Source of the DNA: Caldora sp. SIO3E6
GTDB lineage: Bacteria > Cyanobacteriota > Cyanobacteriia > Cyanobacteriales > Coleofasciculaceae
Direction of reading: 5' to 3'
DNA length: 23,973 nucleotides
Assembly (NCBI GenBank): GCA_010672185.1
Contig: JAAHHL010000039.1
Location: 1-23,973 of the forward strand
Shown here piece after piece: positions 21,604 through 23,973 of the stretch (its first letter is position 1; each line of letters begins with the position of its first letter). Under the pieces are notes generated by a model. It searched no databases. It saw only the letters and a list, made by a program, of their open reading frames with translations, and was not told the origin of the DNA. The position numbers and the translations under genes are program-made.

Positions 21604-23436
21604 CTACTGCATTGACTCTTTACTAGCTAAAGAAGCAAGTCCGAAGCAGAGCAAGGCATTGACAACGAGGAAAGCTCTCGCAATCATACCATCTCCTAGC
21701 CAGAGCAGACTGGGGTCGAAGAAGGCACTCACTGCCAAACAACTAGCTACACCAAGAGCCGAGCCGATTGCTAACCACTTCCATTGGGGATGTCCTAGTA
21801 AGAGAACTACCAACACCAACGGAATCAAGACACTAGCAAATATGGGGTTTAAAGCACTACTGCCCTGAATCGCACTTCCCAATTCAGGAATAGAACTACC
21901 CATAACTCGGAATGGCCATTGGGGCAAATCAAAGATATAGAAACCTTTGAGAAAGAACAAGCCACTACTACCACCAATTAAACCACTGGTGAGGAACCAA
22001 CCCCAACCAAAGGTTAAATAATTCCGCAATAACCAGGCAAGTAGGTAAGAACCAATCACCATTAAAATCTTTGGCAATAAAGCCACTACACCGCCATCAA
22101 ACCAAAACCGGAGATTCAGGTAGCCGTTATCACTAAGCCACCGGAAGAAATCACGGAAGCTAATTTGCCCTCCCATTGCTAGCTTGACAGCATTACCAGC
22201 ATCCAGATGTCCCGCACCAAAGTGGTTTAAGGGGTCTTCTTCTACAGTACGGGTCGATTGCTGGAGGATAGCCAGAACTTCATCTGGTTCAGTAATACCA
22301 GTGGTTTTGATTAAAGCAGCAACTCCGGCGACGTGGGGAGCAGCCATACTAGTACCCTGATAGCCAGCAAATACTGGTTCACCGGTTTGGGGGTTAATCG
22401 TATTTTGCAAAATCTTACCTGCTTCGCTACCTCCAGGGGCTGAAATATCCACACCAGCACCAAAGTTAGAGTAAGGTGCTTTAGCGCCCACTGCATCTAT
22501 GGCAGAAACACCGATGACGTGGGGATAACGAGCCGGATAGGAAGCGGCATTTTGGTTAGCATTACCCGCTGCGGCAATAATGACGACACCTTTTTGGTAA
22601 GCATAATCGATCGCTTCTGCCATCACCTTGCTCTCACCGGCACCACCCAAACTCATATTGATCACATCAGCACCATTGTCCGCAGCAAAGCGAATTGCTT
22701 CGGCAATATCGGTAACTGTGCCACCACCGCCAGCACCCAAGACTTTCAAGGGCATAAGACTGGCTTCGTAAGCAACCCCTGCCACCCCGTAACCATTGTT
22801 AGTCGATTGAGCAATAGTACCAGCAACGTGGGTTCCGTGACCTTGATCATCAGAGGCATCAACTTGATCGTTAACGAAGTCATAGCCTTTGACAAATTTG
22901 GTATTCCGCAAATCGGGAACATTACTGATGCCAGTGTCAATTACCGCTACCGTAACGCCACTACCTTGAGTTTCATCCCAGGCGGATTCAATATTGATAT
23001 TATGCAGATTCCACTGCTTGTTGTAGTAAGGATCATTTGGTCCTCTAAGGGAGGGACTTACCGTAGAGTTGTTCTGTTCAGAGGAAAGAGCTGATAAGTT
23101 ATTGGGGTGTGGCTCTGGCAAACCGTAGATATAATTCGGCTCAATAAATTCTGTTTGCTTAGACAAGCCTGACTTTTTCAGAGCCTTGAGCAACTGCTTG
23201 TCACCCTCTAAGATATAGATATTGTCAGCGGCAGAAAATTCGCTGTTGAGCCTCGGTTCAAGATTATATTGTTGCGCGATCGCTGCTACCTGTTCTTGTA
23301 TCTGAGCTGCTGGGATATCTTCCCTGAAGTCCAGTACAATCGACTGATACTCTCCTTGGCTGGCTAAACCTTTAAAGTTAAACAGGGCAAAACCCAGCCC
23401 GAAGATGAATAAACACGCTAAGAGAAACTTTTTCAT
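21604..23436 (-). CDS. Subtilisin-family (S8) serine protease with signal peptide and membrane C-terminus
   Basis: The product has 610 residues. A signal peptide (MKKFLLACLFIFGLGFALF) leads, then an inhibitor-I9-like propeptide, ending near EPNYIYGLPEP. The catalytic domain is at about 140-420: VAVIDTGIS with Asp167, GHGTHVAGTIA with His200, AAAGN with oxyanion Asn292, and GTSMAAPHVAG with Ser363. All four residues are present, so it should be active. After the catalytic domain, about 445-605 contains four to five hydrophobic helices, which would anchor the protease in the membrane with its catalytic domain outside the cytoplasm. The start is supported by AAGG six bases upstream of the ATG (complement of 23442-23445). 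Substrate unknown. Confidence 0.93.
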   Translation of the reverse strand: MKKFLLACLFIFGLGFALFNFKGLASQGEYQSIVLDFREDIPAAQIQEQVAAIAQQYNLEPRLNSEFSAADNIYILEGDKQLLKALKKSGLSKQTEFIEPNYIYGLPEPHPNNLSALSSEQNNSTVSPSLRGPNDPYYNKQWNLHNINIESAWDETQGSGVTVAVIDTGISNVPDLRNTKFVKGYDFVNDQVDASDDQGHGTHVAGTIAQSTNNGYGVAGVAYEASLMPLKVLGAGGGGTVTDIAEAIRFAADNGADVINMSLGGAGESKVMAEAIDYAYQKGVVIIAAAGNANQNAASYPARYPHVIGVSAIDAVGAKAPYSNFGAGVDISAPGGSEAGKILQNTINPQTGEPVFAGYQGTSMAAPHVAGVAALIKTTGITEPDEVLAILQQSTRTVEEDPLNHFGAGHLDAGNAVKLAMGGQISFRDFFRWLSDNGYLNLRFWFDGGVVALLPKILMVIGSYLLAWLLRNYLTFGWGWFLTSGLIGGSSGLFFLKGFYIFDLPQWPFRVMGSSIPELGSAIQGSSALNPIFASVLIPLVLVVLLLGHPQWKWLAIGSALGVASCLAVSAFFDPSLLWLGDGMIARAFLVVNALLCFGLASLASKESMQ

Positions 23437-23518
23437 GGCGACCTTATATACCGTTGCGCCTCTATAGTCACTACATTAACCTTATCTTAGTTTATCTATC
23501 CAAGTTGGAAACTTTAAT

Positions 23519-23578
23519 TAGGGTCTGCTGAATAAGTCTTTAGCTTTCAGCCGTCAGCTTTCAGCTTTCAGTTTTCCG
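23519..23578. mobile_element. One end of the TAGGGTCTGCTGAATAAG element family
   Basis: TAGGGTCTGCTGAATAAG is followed by CTTTCAG heptads, in the same order (complemented) as the right end of the 16994-17199 element. A matching opposite end was not found in the remaining sequence, so this is a solo end or remnant. The stretch between the protease start and 23663 otherwise holds no gene. Confidence 0.6.
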
Positions 23579-23663
23579 GATTTTAACCTCGAACATTATT
23601 GATTTAACCAGGTATTTACCTGCAATGGTGCAAGGAAATTTGCTGTCGTAACTTCGATTTACC

Positions 23664-23972
23664 CTATTCGATTTCGTCAGGGTTGATTCCAGCTTCTCGC
23701 AAACGCTGAGCCAATCTTTCAGCGCGTTGACTTTCTTGTTCAGCGCGTTGACTTTCTCGTTCAGCGCGTTGACTTTCTTGTTCGGCACGTTGACTTTCTT
23801 GTTCGGCACGTTGACTTTCTTGTTCAGCACGTTGACTTTCTTGTTCGGCGCGTTGACTTTCTTGTTCGGCGTCAGTGAGAATCCATTTACCCTCACTGTC
23901 GTACCAACGTAGCCACTGTCTTTCTCGTTCCTCATATTCTCCCTGCCATAGTCCCAATCCTAACTGTAAACC
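23664..23972 (-). CDS. C-terminal part of a Uma2-family (DUF820) nuclease-like protein
   Basis: The frame is open to the right edge, so the catalytic N-terminal PD-(D/E)XK-like domain lies outside the window. The visible 102 residues start GLQLGLGLWQGEY, continue QWLRWYDSEGKWILTD, then a charged heptad repeat AEQESQR, and end with AQRLREAGINPDEIE. The LGLWxGEY..WLRWYD..G.WILT block, the coiled-coil arm and the LRExGINPDEI tail are typical of the many Uma2 proteins of cyanobacteria. Their function is not established; relation to restriction-type nucleases is from fold prediction. A TTG at 23957 is not the real start, as homologous sequence continues upstream of it. Confidence 0.8.
   Translation of the reverse strand, partial: GLQLGLGLWQGEYEERERQWLRWYDSEGKWILTDAEQESQRAEQESQRAEQESQRAEQESQRAEQESQRAERESQRAEQESQRAERLAQRLREAGINPDEIE
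23703..23870 (-). repeat. 21-bp tandem repeat coding for AEQESQR in the Uma2 gene
   Basis: Seven near-identical 21-bp units plus a degenerate eighth encode a seven-residue coiled-coil repeat. Unit length is a multiple of three, so copy-number change keeps the frame. The same DNA gives shadow ORFs on both strands. Confidence 0.92.
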
Positions 23973-23973
23973 T

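Noticed and set aside
22519..23094. 191-codon + strand ORF opposite the protease gene
   Set aside because: It overlaps the catalytic Asp and His motifs of the subtilase on the other strand and has no recognisable domain.
23561..23935. 124-codon minus-strand ORF with repeated NKKVNV/NKKVNA motif
   Set aside because: It is the shifted-frame reading of the 21-bp repeat; the other frame gives the recognisable Uma2 C-terminus.

Overview
The window reads as chromosomal DNA of a filamentous cyanobacterium. The octamer GCGATCGC (HIP1) occurs roughly once per kilobase over most of it. The intergenic spaces are full of 7-9 bp short tandem repeats. Hfq and DapF are of the cyanobacterial type and lie head to head, and a Uma2-type gene fragment and several MITE-like palindromic elements are present. 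I cannot assign a genus from the sequence alone.

Layout. 2-259: the C-terminal end of an unrecognised gene. 564-10628: a very large insecticidal-toxin-complex TcA component, split into two ORFs (624-2450 and 2475-10628) that are in the same reading frame and separated only by one TAA and eight codons. Four LamG/jelly-roll modules are woven into its N-terminal region. 10653-10902: heptad repeats. 10903-11109 (-) hfq and 11194-12036 (+) dapF. 12626-14095: a GAF-SpoIIE/PP2C serine phosphatase. 14457-14708: a small membrane protein. 14800-16182: argH. 16435-16920: a TerB-like protein. 17250-18029: a stand-alone tRNA-dependent cyclodipeptide synthase (CDPS) of the XYP subfamily, bracketed by two palindromic elements. 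18372-18944: an exported protein of unknown function. 19100-21463 (-): a multi-pass membrane protein with a patatin lipase domain. 21604-23436 (-): a subtilisin-family protease with a membrane C-terminus. 23664-23972 (-): the C-terminal end of a Uma2/DUF820 nuclease-like gene running off the right edge.

The most notable observations are these. (1) A 102-bp MITE-like element sits inside the TcA gene, flanked by a perfect 9-bp target duplication. Removing the element plus one duplication copy (111 bp, 37 codons) restores exact alignment with the neighbouring LamG copy, so the element is translated in frame. A sister element with the same ends lies at 14212-14370. (2) The TcA gene is split by a single in-frame stop inside the conserved FGS..FCxC junction. 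(3) An orphan CDPS lies between palindromic elements. (4) Short tandem repeats lie in the cores of three different MITE-like families and often directly abut stop or start codons.

The housekeeping genes (hfq, dapF, argH) are intermixed with accessory genes (toxin, CDPS, patatin, protease) and there is no sign of one large operon. No rRNA, tRNA, CRISPR array or intact transposase was seen.
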